In this document: positions 32,517-43,480 of the stretch, piece after piece | Layout: each line of letters begins with the position of its first letter | Numbering within the stretch: the first letter of the stretch is position 1 | From: Nectonema munidae | Lineage: Eukaryota; Nematomorpha; Nectonematoida; Nectonematidae | Assembly (NCBI GenBank): GCA_030549495.1 | Contig: JAUIRK010000970.1 | Coordinates: 436,001-500,000, forward strand | Direction: 5' to 3' | Length of the DNA stretch: 64,000 nt | Notes under the pieces: model-generated | Seen by the model: only the letters and a program-made list of their open reading frames with translations | What the model was told of the DNA's origin: nothing | Database searches by the model: none | Position numbers and translations under genes: made by a program

Positions 32517-34224
32517 TAGGGATGGGGAACCTGCGGCCTTAAGGCCACAAGCAGCCTTCTGAGCCATAAAGTGCGGCCTTCTGTGGTCTGTTAAGAAAAA
32601 TCTATAAAATTATAAGAAATTATATAAAATATGAAAAATATACTTTTGAAGTTATAAAGTTTAATATCGGGGCATGACATAGATAAACAGCACTATTAGC
32701 GTAACACATTGTTTGCGGCATTGAATCTTGTGGCATCAAAGGGCTGTACACACGAATACAGTACAATGCAGCCAGCAGTAGGCATGTGTCTCTATGTCTG
32801 TCCGTACGCGTCTGGGTGTGTGTGTTGTTTTTATGCTTCCCTATTCGTCTTTATGTATTTATGGGGTGTGTGTTTCAGTATGTGTTCGTATGTTTTTGTG
32901 TGGTGTGTTTGTGGGTGTTGTATGCATTTATGTCAAACAAATTAAAATAAACATTGAAGGAAGAAAATAGAGCCTGGTGAATTGGAATTTTTGTTGGATC
33001 AAATAATGGTAAAATGCAAAGCTTGCTATGTGAAACAATAAAGAAATACAATGCACACGAGCATTAAGTACTCATATGGACAATAAGTACCCCACCCGAA
33101 AAAAAGGTTAGCTTTTAGAAAAGACAGTCTTTTAGTAAACTTTATCCGAGTAAATGCTATGAGGCCTCGCCAGTTTCGACACATGCTCGCTCATTTTGGA
33201 CAATAAGATCATCAGTGTAGATTTGCCCAACCATTCAAAAGTGCGCTGGTTATTACAATGTCAAATTTTAATGAAAATTTTGTCTTTGCGTGAGAAAATA
33301 ATTGAACTCTGTTGTGAGAACGATCAAATATGCGAATTATCGGATGCTAATTTCCTTCAAGATGTTGCGCCTTTCTGTGTGATATTGTGTCAAAGCAGAA
33401 TGAGTTAAATGCTTCTCGGCAGGGTAAAAATAACTCTATTTACGATATGTGGCAAAAAATTCTGGCATTTAGGAAGAAGTTGTCTTTTTTCGATCACTAC
33501 TTGAAAAGTCAAAACTTTTCGGAAATCTTTTTCTCGAGTTAACAAAAGTAATAAATGAAATAAAAGAAGACACAATCTTTTGAAAGATACCAAACAGTTT
33601 TAGATTCACTGAACAAGGAATATGATGAAAGATTCAATGATTTTGAGAAGAATTAATAAAGCTAGCTTTCCAACCTCAGATACTTGACTTTTCTGAAGCA
33701 CCAGAAGAGTTTCAAATGGAGCTCATCGAGTTATCTGAAGATAAATTTGTTAAATCACCTTTCGATAATAAAGAAGATCGCGCCAAAAATCGAAGCGAGC
33801 CGCAGAGTATTCCCGCCTCCGTCAATATGCTCGTCGATTGATATCGTGTTTCTCCATGATATAAATCTCTGTGAATCAACATTCTCTTACACAAGGCAAA
33901 TCAAGAATGCTTTGAGGGCTCAGATGACAGATGAAAACCAAGTAAAGCTCAAAACATTCATGTTAGAACCAAATATTCCAATGGTGGTTCAACAGAAACA
34001 ATCTCAGTGAGGTCATTAAATGATTAATAAAGTTACTGAATAATACACTTTTATGTATTCTTTGTAATGTGTTTACATTTTCATGCAAATTAAAATGTAA
34101 TTATGTCACCAATAGCTAAAAAATTACTATTATATAAGAAATTACATATTTATTGTTTGCGGCCTTTATGCCGAGTGTACGGTGCTAATGTGGCCTTTAC
34201 TCCAAAAAAAGTTCCCCACCCCTG
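32517..34224 (+). mobile_element. hAT element (1708 bp), GTF2IRD2-like transposase, exact target duplication
   Basis: The left end TAGGGATGGGGAACC and right end reversed CAGGGGTGGGGAAC are inverted. TTCTACAC flanks it exactly on both sides (32509-32516 and 34225-34232). The first base of the left end has changed from the C that hAT ends normally carry. It lies inside the coding region of piggyBac relic 4 and is therefore younger than that element. Confidence 0.9.
33196..34009 (+). pseudogene. hAT transposase remains, GTF2IRD2-like
   Basis: 33196-33408 encodes VDLPNHSKVRWLLQCQILMK, LSLREKIIELCCE and NFLQDVAPFCVIL, matching the VRWLSRGKVL..LR.EI..F block of GTF2IRD2-type hAT proteins. About 33680-33740 gives PQILDFSEAPEEFQMELIEL and SED in another frame. 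33850-34009 gives LHDINLCESTFSYTRQIKNA and LRAQMTDENQVKLKT, the dimerisation core. Catalytic N-terminal half is absent and at least two shifts separate the pieces, so this is an internally deleted relic. Confidence 0.7.
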
Positions 34225-35236
34225 TTCTACACCATCTCACATTTTTGAACTGGTTTTACACCATAACAATTCGAAGATATGTAAACAACTCCATTGTCTC
34301 TCCAAGCAGCAATGAATGTTTTATCATTCAAAGAGTAATCTAATTCTCCTCTAGACTTTTTCAACATTTCTTATTTTGATGAAATAGCAACTGATAATAT
34401 TCTGTTTGTTTTCATTGTGGAAATATATCCAATCATTCCTTGCTGTAACTTTTCTGCCAAAGCAAGAGTGGAAAAGTAATTGTCCATAGCAATTAATTTG
34501 GCCTTTTGGGCCATTCTTTCTATTAAATCTAATAGAACACCACCACCAAGACCATAACTTTTTACATTATCAGTTTTACGTCCATATATATCAAAATCAA
34601 TAAGATATCCATTCTTTGAATTCAAGCACCATGCCTTGTAAGCAAAGCGTATTGGTTTATTCAAAATTGTTTGCTTTATAAAGGAACCATATTTTCCCAA
34701 ATATTTAATCATTGCTTTATCAACATTTACAACTTGGTTCCAAAAAGCATATTTTGCAAAATTAACTTTTAAAATATTCAAAAATTTTAAAACTCTACCT
34801 AGTTTCGTACTCATCTCTTTAGATAGTTTCTTAGAATCATTTAAATGAATATACTCCATAAATTTATCAAATGTTCTTCTCCGTAAATTTCTCGAAACCA
34901 AATCATCTTTCACATCATCTTTACATTCCCAATATAAATTTCTTCTCGGTAAACTACAATATCCACTTAAAATTAAAACACCATTGCAACATTTAAGCTC
35001 GTTTATCGTAATTGAGTAACATAAATCTTTAAATCTTGCATATCTCTTAGTTTCAGATTTGATAACATAAAATTTATCGCACATCATCTTTTCAAAAACC
35101 TCAATAGGTGTCCCCTCTTACCAATAAACCAATCAGGAATTGACGCATCTTCTATATCTTCATATCTATCGTTTGTTTCAAAATCTTTCTTCATCCATCT
35201 ATTGTTACGTTTTTTCTTTTTTGAAGAGCTTTTAAC

Positions 35237-36374
35237 CAGGGATAAGGAGTCAAAAACTATTTTTCGACTCCGGTCCCGGCATACATAGAAAGTTTCGACT
35301 CTGACTTCAATTCCGCATACACAACATCAAAATAAGTACATACATACATGGCTATATAAGGCGGCGCACGCTCCTTATCAGTCTTTTGATTTTTGTTTTC
35401 CTCGTTATCATTTTCTTCATTCTTCAAGAATCTCGTCTAGAAATTATTTTTATCAAAATAAGGCGGTTGGTCACGTTTAAGATTGATCGCTGGATAAAGA
35501 TACCACTGGCGGATCCAAAGGGGACGGGGAGGGAGGGGGGGGGGCTAGCCGCTTAGATCTCGGCCCCTCTATGGAGTGAAGCTTCAAAAATTCTTGTTTC
35601 AATTTTCCCTGACTCTTATTCATCAGGATTTCTATGGTATTGAAATTTCGTCTATTTTAATTACGACAAAAACATTCTGTCGCAACGTCCGTCGTTCACA
35701 TAGAATTTCAATAACGAAAGAGTTAAATAATATATCGATAGTCCTGCAAGTTTTCACTTAAATAGTTTTATTTCTTCGGAGATGATGATGATGATCTCGA
35801 CTTAAAAAATTGGTTTTTGTTAAGAAATGTTGACGGAGACGATGATGACAACGCATGAAAAAACCCACAAAATTAATATTTCAAATTAGGCCCCCCACAG
35901 TCGATTTCTGGATTCGCCACTAAAAAATACATTCACAAAAAAATAAGTCTTACTCTAACTCTACAAATAAAATAAAATATAAAAAACATTGATGAATGTA
36001 ATAAGCAAAACTCTGAATTGTTTTTAAAAAATATGCCAACTTTGCCTTTCAAAACATGTCAGACGAACCATTTTCAAGGTTATTTCACAAATTCAGTTGT
36101 TTTACATCAGCATATAATGTTTACTAAGTATACGATGTTTCATATTGCGTTTTCACAAATGTCAAATTCTACATGTGGCATCAGTTAAGTTTTTGTTATT
36201 TTTGTATTGATAACCAACAGTTTATCATTGAAAAAACTCCGAAAAAAGTATCCTAATTTTTTTGAAATTGGAGTCGTAATAATAATAAATGTCAATGACA
36301 GCCACTTTTGTTTAATAAATTATTTCCGTCTCCTTAAAAAGTGCGACTCCACCGACTCCGACTCCACAATTCTG
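35237..36374. mobile_element. hAT-type element (1138 bp) with GGAGTCGGAGTCG ends
   Basis: Left end CAGGGATAAGGAGTC; right end reversed CAGAATTGTGGAGTCGGAGT. Flanking duplications CTTTTAAC (35229-35236) and CTTTAAAC (36375-36382) match at seven of eight bases. There is no coding content. It sits inside piggyBac relic 4 and itself contains the MITE at 35504-35922. Confidence 0.75.
35504..35922. mobile_element. hAT MITE, GGCGGATCC family (419 bp), nested
   Basis: Left CACTGGCGGATCCAAAGG; right GGATTCGCCACTA. Flanks AAAGATAC (35496-35503) and AAAAATAC (35923-35930) match at seven of eight bases. A G-rich tract follows the left end. The element at 55877-56152 has the same ends and similar subterminal text (GGCCCC.CTATG.A..GCTTC.AAA). 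Confidence 0.8.
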
Positions 36375-37403
36375 CTTTAAACTTTAACTTCAGAAACAAC
36401 TTTCTGATCACTTTCATCTTGGAGGATGGCTTCAGATCTTAAAATGTGCTTTCCTATGTTTGTAAGATCAGTTTTTTTTCTTCAGCACTATCTTCATCTG
36501 TAATCCTACGGTCGTCAGGTGGAGTTATATACAATCACGATTCAAATGTGTATGGTTATACTCTTTGTCACCAGATTCAATATCATCAATTATATTTTGT
36601 AAAGAAGACATACGTATTTAAAAAAATTGAAGTAGAATTATTAAAAAAATAAATATAATATTTGTTCCTAAAAGCAATAAACAAAAAAATATTTTTCTAT
36701 ATATACAAAGATCACTTCATATATGATATATGCCGGGTAGCATGCAGTTGCCTGTAAACCAACTAGGTGGCTTATGTATGGATTACGCTTCAAACAACCT
36801 ACCAACTAAAAACTATTATTTCATATACTAAAAATCATTCATCATTTTTTCATGTATAACCTTTCTTACGAAACAGTAAATATATTCCTTTTTGAATATT
36901 TTTTTATTTGTTTTCATAAATGTGTGATCTCAATATTTCTATTTAATTATATTTCTAATATAGGACATTTTTATTTTGTTTTTAAATTTTTATCGTGAAG
37001 GACAAATTAAACTTTTGAAAATATTCGTATATGTGTTTAGTAGTAGAAGCTACTTTTAATTTCTTGATTTTAATTCCTTTTTTCTTCCTATTTTTTCAGA
37101 AATAAAAAATTAATCCTAAGAAATGTTGTTGAATATTTAAAAGATTATAGATTAATATTACATTGATTTTTATCTGTTATAATTTTAGTTTAAATAGTTA
37201 GGTAATTTGATGTCATGAATTTAAAATATTTTTTGTAAACTTTTCAAGACTTCACTTCAAAGACATGAAAAGTTTTGGCACGTTTTAAAACGTCAAGTCA
37301 TTTTATTCAAAATTATTGTAAAGAAGTTTTTAAAATCATACAAAATAACTAGATAATTAAAAAATTATATTTCTGCAAATGCCTTTAAAATATATATTAA
37401 GAG

Positions 37404-37662
37404 CAGTGACTGCGCTAAGCAAAAATTTTAGGGGGGGGGGGGGGCTTCATTGGGCGCTAATTTTTGAACTATCAGATTATTCTGCTTCAAGGCGAAAAGA
37501 AAACATACGATGTATTTGTCAAGCCATATCTATACAGATTACATTTTCATGAAGGAAATTATTATGAATGCTAGATGTTTGTCATATTTTTTTAGGGGAA
37601 CTTGAAAATTAGTTGGGGGGGGGGGCTTGTGCCCCAAAATTTAATAGGTAGCGCGGGCTCTG
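37404..37662. mobile_element. hAT MITE (259 bp), deletion derivative of the 14600-15224 family
   Basis: Left CAGTGACTGCGCTAAGC; right reversed CAGAGCCCGCGCTACC. Flanks ATTAAGAG (37396-37403) and AATAAGAG (37663-37670) match at seven of eight. A 14-G run near the left and a 13-G run near the right mirror those of the 625-bp element. No coding sequence remains. Confidence 0.82.
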
Positions 37663-38229
37663 AATAAGAGACGATAGAGGTGGATAAAAGTTGACAAAAG
37701 ACACAAGAGACAGGTGTGGCCGGTTTTTGAAAATTTATATTGGTTATAGAGTTCTACTACAAACATTATTCAACTACTCATCACTATATGCCACTCATGA
37801 GTTATTTTCTAATAAGAAGCTATCACAAGCTGTCGCAAATTCACATACGCTCCCATAGGGTGTATGATGAATGATATGTGTGTTGTATCTTAAAATATAT
37901 GACATTTACTTTTGAAATTTATATAAGAATGCAAATTGCATCATAGCTTCGAACATATTACACTTCTTTATCTTCTAAAAGATAAAATTTCATTGATTTA
38001 TTTTAAAGACTAACCTTCCATAATAAAATTTCAGTGAATAATGAAAAAATTAAAATAAACATTTTCAAATTTTATCTAAAAATTCAAAAAATGAGTTGAA
38101 AAAACATCGAATACCTCAAATAACTTCTTCATATTATTGTTCTAGACTTTTTAGATCTGTATTTTTAATTAATTTTTCATTAAGGTAATTTTTTAATTTT
38201 TTTGTAATTTAAAATGAATTTCCAAAGGA

Positions 38230-39083
38230 ACGGACATTTAGCCGAAAATGTATATACAATTTTAGAATTGTATATACAAATGTGAGTGATTTGATTTTGA
38301 TTTCTTTTTCTATTCTTAACTTATACACACAAATTATGTGGCGAATAACTTATCTACTCGAAGTTACATTACTAAATGTGCTAAGTATCTTAAAAATTTG
38401 ACTTTGTTTGTAAAAAAAAATTGACCTAAAAAAGCATTCTGTAATCAGTTGGCCAGTTAAAAATTGATCCAAAAATTGTCAATTTAACTCTATATTAAAA
38501 AAGTGACCTAAAAGAAAATAATATTTAGCTATATAATAATAATAATTAGAAATCGATCATTTTTAAGAAAAAAAACTAAAATAAAGTATATTTTTTTATT
38601 GATAAAAAAATTGTAAAAATATTTTATTAAAATATAAAATAGTTTATGAAAAACAGCGTAAAATTTCCTATTTTTGCCAAAATATCTTATACGATAATAT
38701 TAATTCTGCATAATTTCAGACTTTAGATACTCGGTTTTATTTTTAAACACAATTCGGTCTTAAAAATTTTTCTTAAACAGTTTTCCCCACTTAAAACATC
38801 TGGAAACATCGAGCGATAAAAGCTAATTTTTGTTTTCTTTATTATTCACAACTTCTATACACAAGTTATGCGTTAAATAATTTCGTTACAACATGACAAA
38901 TGTGTTGTCATGATTTTACTGTATTTTATTGAATTTTGTGTCTTAACATTAGAACAATATTATTTTTTTCCAGATGTCTGGAAAGATGCCAAATTGTATT
39001 TTCATTTTCAGTAATACTCCTCCTTCAAATGTCCGTTTGATAAATTTTTTGTTCGGGCAAATGTCTATCGGCTAAATGTCCGT
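38230..39083. repeat. Inverted-repeat element (854 bp), 16-bp perfect ends
   Basis: ACGGACATTTAGCCGA at 38230-38245 is exactly inverted at 39068-39083. The right end also repeats AAATGTC/AAATGTCCG twice more. I see no target duplication and no coding sequence. Family unknown. Confidence 0.65.
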
Positions 39084-39121
39084 GTACGGTTAAGGTTAAG
39101 ATCAGTTAAAAAACATGCAAA

Positions 39122-39358
39122 ATGATTCCTAAAAGAAACAATCCAGATCATTTATTAAACACACTCATCTCAAATGGGGCGCTGGTGAAGCTGATTAATT
39201 CTGGAAAATTTCAAAAAAAATTGAAGATGTGGGTTTGTGATATATGTGCTGTATATAATAATATAAATTTATATATTTGTAAACAGTATTTGAATTACAA
39301 TAAAGATAACAAAAAAGTATATAGAATAATTTTTGGTGTTTTAAAATCATTTTGGTGA
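39122..39358 (+). other. Short open frame, unrecognised
   Basis: A 78-codon frame (MIPKRNNPDHLLNTLISNGA...) with a CDIC pair but no complete finger. I recognise no family and see no promoter or splice context. Probably a chance frame. Confidence 0.12.
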
Positions 39359-39936
39359 TTATCATAAAATAATGAAAAGGAATCAAAATTTTTAATATAA
39401 AACTTTTAAATCATCTTTGTTATCTTTATTACAATATCACGATATTCTTAAATAGAAAACTAATATGTATGTTTTGTATAAAAAGAATATCAAAAAACGT
39501 AAAATGAGATTATAATAAAAAATGTTAAAAATTTTCCACGGCATTAGCTTTGTTCATAACTTCGTTTTTATGCCCATCTGGTCTTAGAGATATAACGTTT
39601 CTAATCAGTCCTCCCATTTGCTCTATTTGGTTCTCCATCATACTGAGTACTTTTTGCGAATAAGTTTTTATTTTCACCCAAATGATTATTTATTTCTGTA
39701 TATGTTGTGTCTGAAATTGATTTTAGTTGAGTAGAGACTTGAAATTTAAAAAACATCATTCTCCTCATAAAATTCATTTTCATTCAAATTCATTTTCAAA
39801 AAGCAAGAATACAAGCTCATATTAAAATGATGTGTCAATAATTCATTTTGAATATAAAATATGATTGTATTGAGAGCCTAAGCAGTAAGCACACATGCAC
39901 AGTCATCCATCACTGAAAGAAATTATACACTATTTA

Positions 39937-40012
39937 CCCGTTAACGACAGGAATAATCAGACGATTCACATTTTTGTAAAGTCGTCATATGTTGACTGTG
40001 GTCGATAACCGG
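39937..40012. mobile_element. Small piggyBac-type MITE candidate, copy 1 (76 bp)
   Basis: Left CCCGTTAACGAC and right reversed CCGGTTATCGAC match at ten of twelve. The right flank is TTAA (40013-40016); the left flank is TTTA, one change from TTAA. The left 30 bp (with AATAATCAGACGAT) matches the element at 60708. Confidence 0.5.
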
Positions 40013-40413
40013 TTAAGAAACGTATCCATCATAAAAGATTCATGAATGAAATTCGAATGGCACGCGACGACGTTCCCTGTTTGGTGTTAGTAAAATATAG
40101 TCCGATGTGCGAAAGTTAAGCCCCCATGTCCGCCAGGAATCGTTTGTGCGACCTCCCACGGATGTGGAAAATCGCGTATGTAATTGAATCACGCTTAAAA
40201 ATCACCCCATAACACCCAGTTAACATACACAAAATGCCGCATTACAGCTTATTTCACGTAATCTCTTCGTATTTATATAATTTTATTTCATAATATTATG
40301 TATGTATTATAAAATTTCTAAAGATTAAGTAGAATAATAATTACGTTGAGCATCAAGGAAAATAAGTTTATATTTTGTCATTTTATTCAATTGCTCTGAT
40401 TATTCCCATAGAG

Positions 40414-40732
40414 CAGAGGTTTACAAAGTGTGCTAATTGGGGTTCCGTGAAAAAGTTCAGAGTATAAAATTGCAATAAAAACATCTCCAAATTAAAAGTA
40501 AATAACCTTTAAGAAATAGTTGTCAACTAATGTAGATTGCTCTATTATATAATAAATATTAAGCGCTTATCCTTTGTGGCATCGTGCTCAGGTGTCTATA
40601 ATCTATAAAATAACTTAGAAAACAATGTAAAGGAAAATTAATTATTAATTAATAAAAATAAAAATGTGGAGTTTTGCCATATGTTTCTGAACCAAAAAGG
40701 AGTACGCGACTGATAAAGCTGGAAAAGCAGTG
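40414..40732. mobile_element. hAT MITE (319 bp), CAGAGGTTTACAAAGTG type
   Basis: Left end CAGAGGTTTACAAAGTGTGC, a common hAT form; right end AAAGCTGGAAAAGCAGTG is a weak inverse. Flanks CCATAGAG (40406-40413) and GTATAGAG (40733-40740) match at six of eight. The next element begins three bases later. Confidence 0.55.
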
Positions 40733-40743
40733 GTATAGAGTAA

Positions 40744-40913
40744 GGGATCGTTCACAATTGACTTGAACCAATTTTTAACTAGTTACAACCCTCCTCTCCC
40801 TCCCCCTCCCTCTTATCAACTCTTACATATTCATCATTCAACAAATTGGCCATTTGTCAACTTTCTGACTCTCGCCCTTCCAGTCTCGGTTGACGTCAAT
40901 TGTGAACGCCCCC
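40744..40913. mobile_element. PIF/Harbinger-type MITE, copy 2 (170 bp)
   Basis: Left GGGATCGTTCACAATTGACT and right reversed GGGGGCGTTCACAATTGACG. TAA flanks both sides (40741-40743, 40914-40916). Its interior aligns with copy 1 (10987-11142) when reversed, including AAGTTGAC...TTTGTTRARTGATGA. Confidence 0.82.
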
Positions 40914-41165
40914 TAACTCGAAAACGACAGCTTGCATATAATTAAAACACGCGATGATTGAATATAGACGTTGATGCTGTAGAACATCCCGTTCAGTTCG
41001 ATGGCGATGAAGGTGACTGCAGGGTGAGAATTTCTAATCCTCCCTATACTTCTGCCCAATGATAGCACTAGTAGAAATAGTAGAAAACCTAGATGCAGTT
41101 TTTTATGTGTGTGAATGAAATTCTTCATTTCGAAGGGTTGAAAAATTGTGCTTGGCAACAGATTA

Positions 41166-42435
41166 CTGTTTCTTCATGTCTTTCAGCATGTCGTTATACA
41201 CGACAATAGCTGATTCGATAGAATTTTGGACTACCATATCGGGGTCCCAGTCGTCAAAGATTTTTTTATAATATTGTTTGCCATTTGTTCGGTTAGGCGC
41301 TCTATTGTTATACCAAATACCTCCTCTAAATCTTCACTTTCTAAATCTTCATTTTCTTGTTATTTCATTCGTCATCTCTAAGTCGTCATCATTGATAAAG
41401 ACAGAATGTTGGTTAACTTTCCTTTAGTTGCATTCTCAAAGCCTCTTCCATAAAGACCCATGAACTTAGCCAATTGAACGAAGAAATATAAAAGCAAATA
41501 TTCCTATACAGCAGGCAAGCAACAGTGAAACCATTCTTCTGACAATTTATGCCTTCTTAATCCAGTGTTTCTTATTGTGCATTCAATGCACCGAAAGAGT
41601 CTGTATTTCTATTTCTAAGAACCCGAGGGTTGGCAACATGTACTTAAGCCAGGGTTTTACCTTGAAATCTGCCGCATTACCACACACAATGAGCGTGACA
41701 CTCATTTCGTTGAAAATGTGACTCATTTGGCTTTCGCTTTTTTGGTCACATGATATAAGTTTTGGAAGACATTTATTCTAGAACAACCCAATTAACAACC
41801 CAAGAACTCTCAATTAATTTTCGAAGCTGTGCATCCACAATGATCAGCTGATACTGCTTCGCGTGGAGTGACAGAGAAAGAAGATGAAATCTTTCTTATT
41901 TTGCTTGAAGTTCGCCTCAAGATGCTGACGTAGACTCCTCCTCAGAGGGAGTTTGAGGTTCATTAGGATCTTCGTCGTTTTGATTACATGGTGTATTCTT
42001 TGTTGCAATTGTTTTAAAAAGTTTAGTAGTCTTCCCTCGTAGGATGGTATTATTGAATGAAATAAACTGTTTTTTCTTGCGTAATTAATCCAGAAAGATA
42101 AAACTGATTCAATTCTAACCAATTTTTATTACGCATTGATTAGCTTGTTTTGGCAAGCTGACCTACGCTTGTTTCAACACTTTTTCTATTCACTTTCTCA
42201 CAAATATGAATTATCGAATTGTGCTTGTATTTAAAATTCAATTAGTTGAATTCAAAATCTTTTGTAATTAACAATTTACTATTTCTCAATTTTTTTTAAC
42301 TCTTACTAAATCTATTGTCTTCTGCCGGCTATCGCAGATGGCATAGCGTGTTTTTAGAATTTCAAACTTCTTGAAAAATCTTAACGGATACTTGAGTTTC
42401 CGAATTTAGAAATGTGGATAGATTGAGGTTTACTG
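41166..42435 (-). mobile_element. Tigger/pogo relic
   Basis: The right end is GATTGAGGTTTACTG followed by TA (42436-42437); reversed it is CAGTAAACCTCAATC, a Tigger/pogo-type end at a TA target. Inside, the minus strand at ~41770-41500 gives MSSKTYIM, SVTLIVCGNAADFKVKPWLK, then NPRVLRN and NKKHWIKK in changing frames, matching the DDE region of Tigger/jerky proteins. Left end not found. Confidence 0.6.
41500..41780 (-). pseudogene. Tigger/pogo transposase DDE fragment
   Basis: MSSKTYIM corresponds to the M(P)SKTYI block that follows DETGLFWK. SVTLIVCGNAADFKVKP corresponds to the (I)TLLVCxNAxGxxKLKP block with the central strand of the catalytic fold. NPRVLRN and an AWM-like NKKHWIKK follow. 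Stops and two shifts interrupt it. The catalytic Asp positions themselves are not clear. Confidence 0.5.
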
Positions 42436-42479
42436 TACTAGCCATAACTAGTAACTCACGCTGCTGGTATATGTTAAAT

Positions 42480-42720
42480 ATAATTTAGTTAAGTTAAGTT
42501 GTTTGTGACGTTCGCACCCATCCTTTCGGATATCGTGGCCCGCCCGGAATTCTGAGTCCAAGTCTAACTGGACTTTCCATCCCACTAAACACCTACCGGC
42601 CCTTGTTACAAAAGAATAGCTATACCTTGTTATATATATTATTTTACAAGAATTTATGTTACAAATATATAAATACAGCTTAGTCATCGATACAATCCTA
42701 ACGCGAACGCTCCCAATTAG
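42480..42720. other. GC-richer stretch, unidentified
   Basis: GACGTTCGCACCCATCC, GTGGCCCGCCCGGAATTC and CCTACCGGCCCTTG stand out in AT-rich DNA. I find no frame, repeat end or RNA fold I can name. Confidence 0.25.
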
Positions 42721-42918
42721 GGAAACAAACTTAATGTCTAGTGATAGCTTGATTACTAACCACGTAGAATCGGGTCGCCAGAGCGCTACCTAACTGTAAA
42801 AACCTTTGAATTCTTCAGAGGAAGAAAACCCGGGTAAAAAACCGGCACTATAATTTATGAGAATGGTTGAAGGTTAATTAATTTTAACCTATGAAATGCG
42901 AAATTTTTGCACATTTCA

Positions 42919-42950
42919 TTTAACCCTTTGAGACATAATGGGTCTATTTT
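42919..42950. repeat. Isolated piggyBac-like terminus
   Basis: TTAACCCTTTGAGACATAAT followed by GGGTC resembles the left ends at 25255 (TTAACCCTCAAATG..ATGGGTC) and 28205 (TTAACCCTTAGAGGCC). It may belong to one of the decayed piggyBac relics to the right. Confidence 0.4.
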
Positions 42951-43480
42951 TTAGCATGGTTTCGGAGTCAGAAAAAAATTGTCTGGCTCCTTCAACTTTT
43001 TTTAATCATTAATAAAAAAATGATTGTAGGTATATTACGCATATGATACCTAGAAAACTAGATTATATAACTATATAATTGATTTACTATATGCTTACAA
43101 TTGATAAAGATCTTATATTTTTATATGCTTATGATTTTACACGAAGCGTAACGTTCATAAAAGAAAGAACAAATGCATAATATTATCTATGTATTCAAAG
43201 AAATAAAAATTGTTTTTATAATTTTTATATTTCAAATTTTTTTATTTTTAAATATTGAAATACAAAAAATTATGCTACACCTACAAAAAGAGTTGAAGTA
43301 TATTAGAGTTTTTTGAGTTGTATATTCATGTAACTTTTATTATTTAAAAAATATTCATTTAATTATGAAAAATTGTTTTTATTTTATTTTTATTAAAGAA
43401 TAAATGAATCAATTAACTTTCAAATATAAATAATTTACGTTAATTTTTGAATAAATTATACTTTTTATAAATTTATCCAT

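Larger units (their letters stand above)
32190..36611 (-). mobile_element. piggyBac relic 4, interrupted by two hAT insertions
   Basis: A piggyBac transposase runs leftwards from ATG 36611. It is interrupted by a 1138-bp hAT element (35237-36374) in its acidic N-terminal region and by a 1708-bp hAT element (32517-34224) just before the third catalytic Asp. Each insertion has its own 8-bp duplication. Net piggyBac sequence is about 1.6 kb. I could not find TTAA ends. Confidence 0.82.
32190..36611 (-). pseudogene. piggyBac transposase (PGBD2/3-like), split by insertions
   Basis: 36611-36383: MSSLQNIIDDIESGDKEYNH then RRITDEDSAEEKKTDLTNIG, the usual acidic start. 35228-35090: KKKKRNNRWMKKDFETNDRY, EDIEDASIPDWFIG. 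35087-34371: ITINELKCCNGVLILSGYCS, NVDKAMIKYLGKYGSFI (first Asp, in VDKA rather than VDEx), KPIRFAYKAWCLNSKNGYLI, AMDNYFSTLALAEKL (second Asp). Left of the lower hAT insertion, 32490-32380 gives YNQVMGKTDRLNQNVNKYRI with the third Asp and IRSKKCWWPLFS, and 32310-32240 gives FKRYVARTYLSNFESSP. MGKTDR replaces the usual MGGVDR. A stop follows WWPLFS. Confidence 0.8.

Noticed and set aside
32709-32945. Cys/Val-rich 78-codon frame
   Set aside because: Derived from a GTGTGT-rich tract inside the GTF2IRD2-like hAT.
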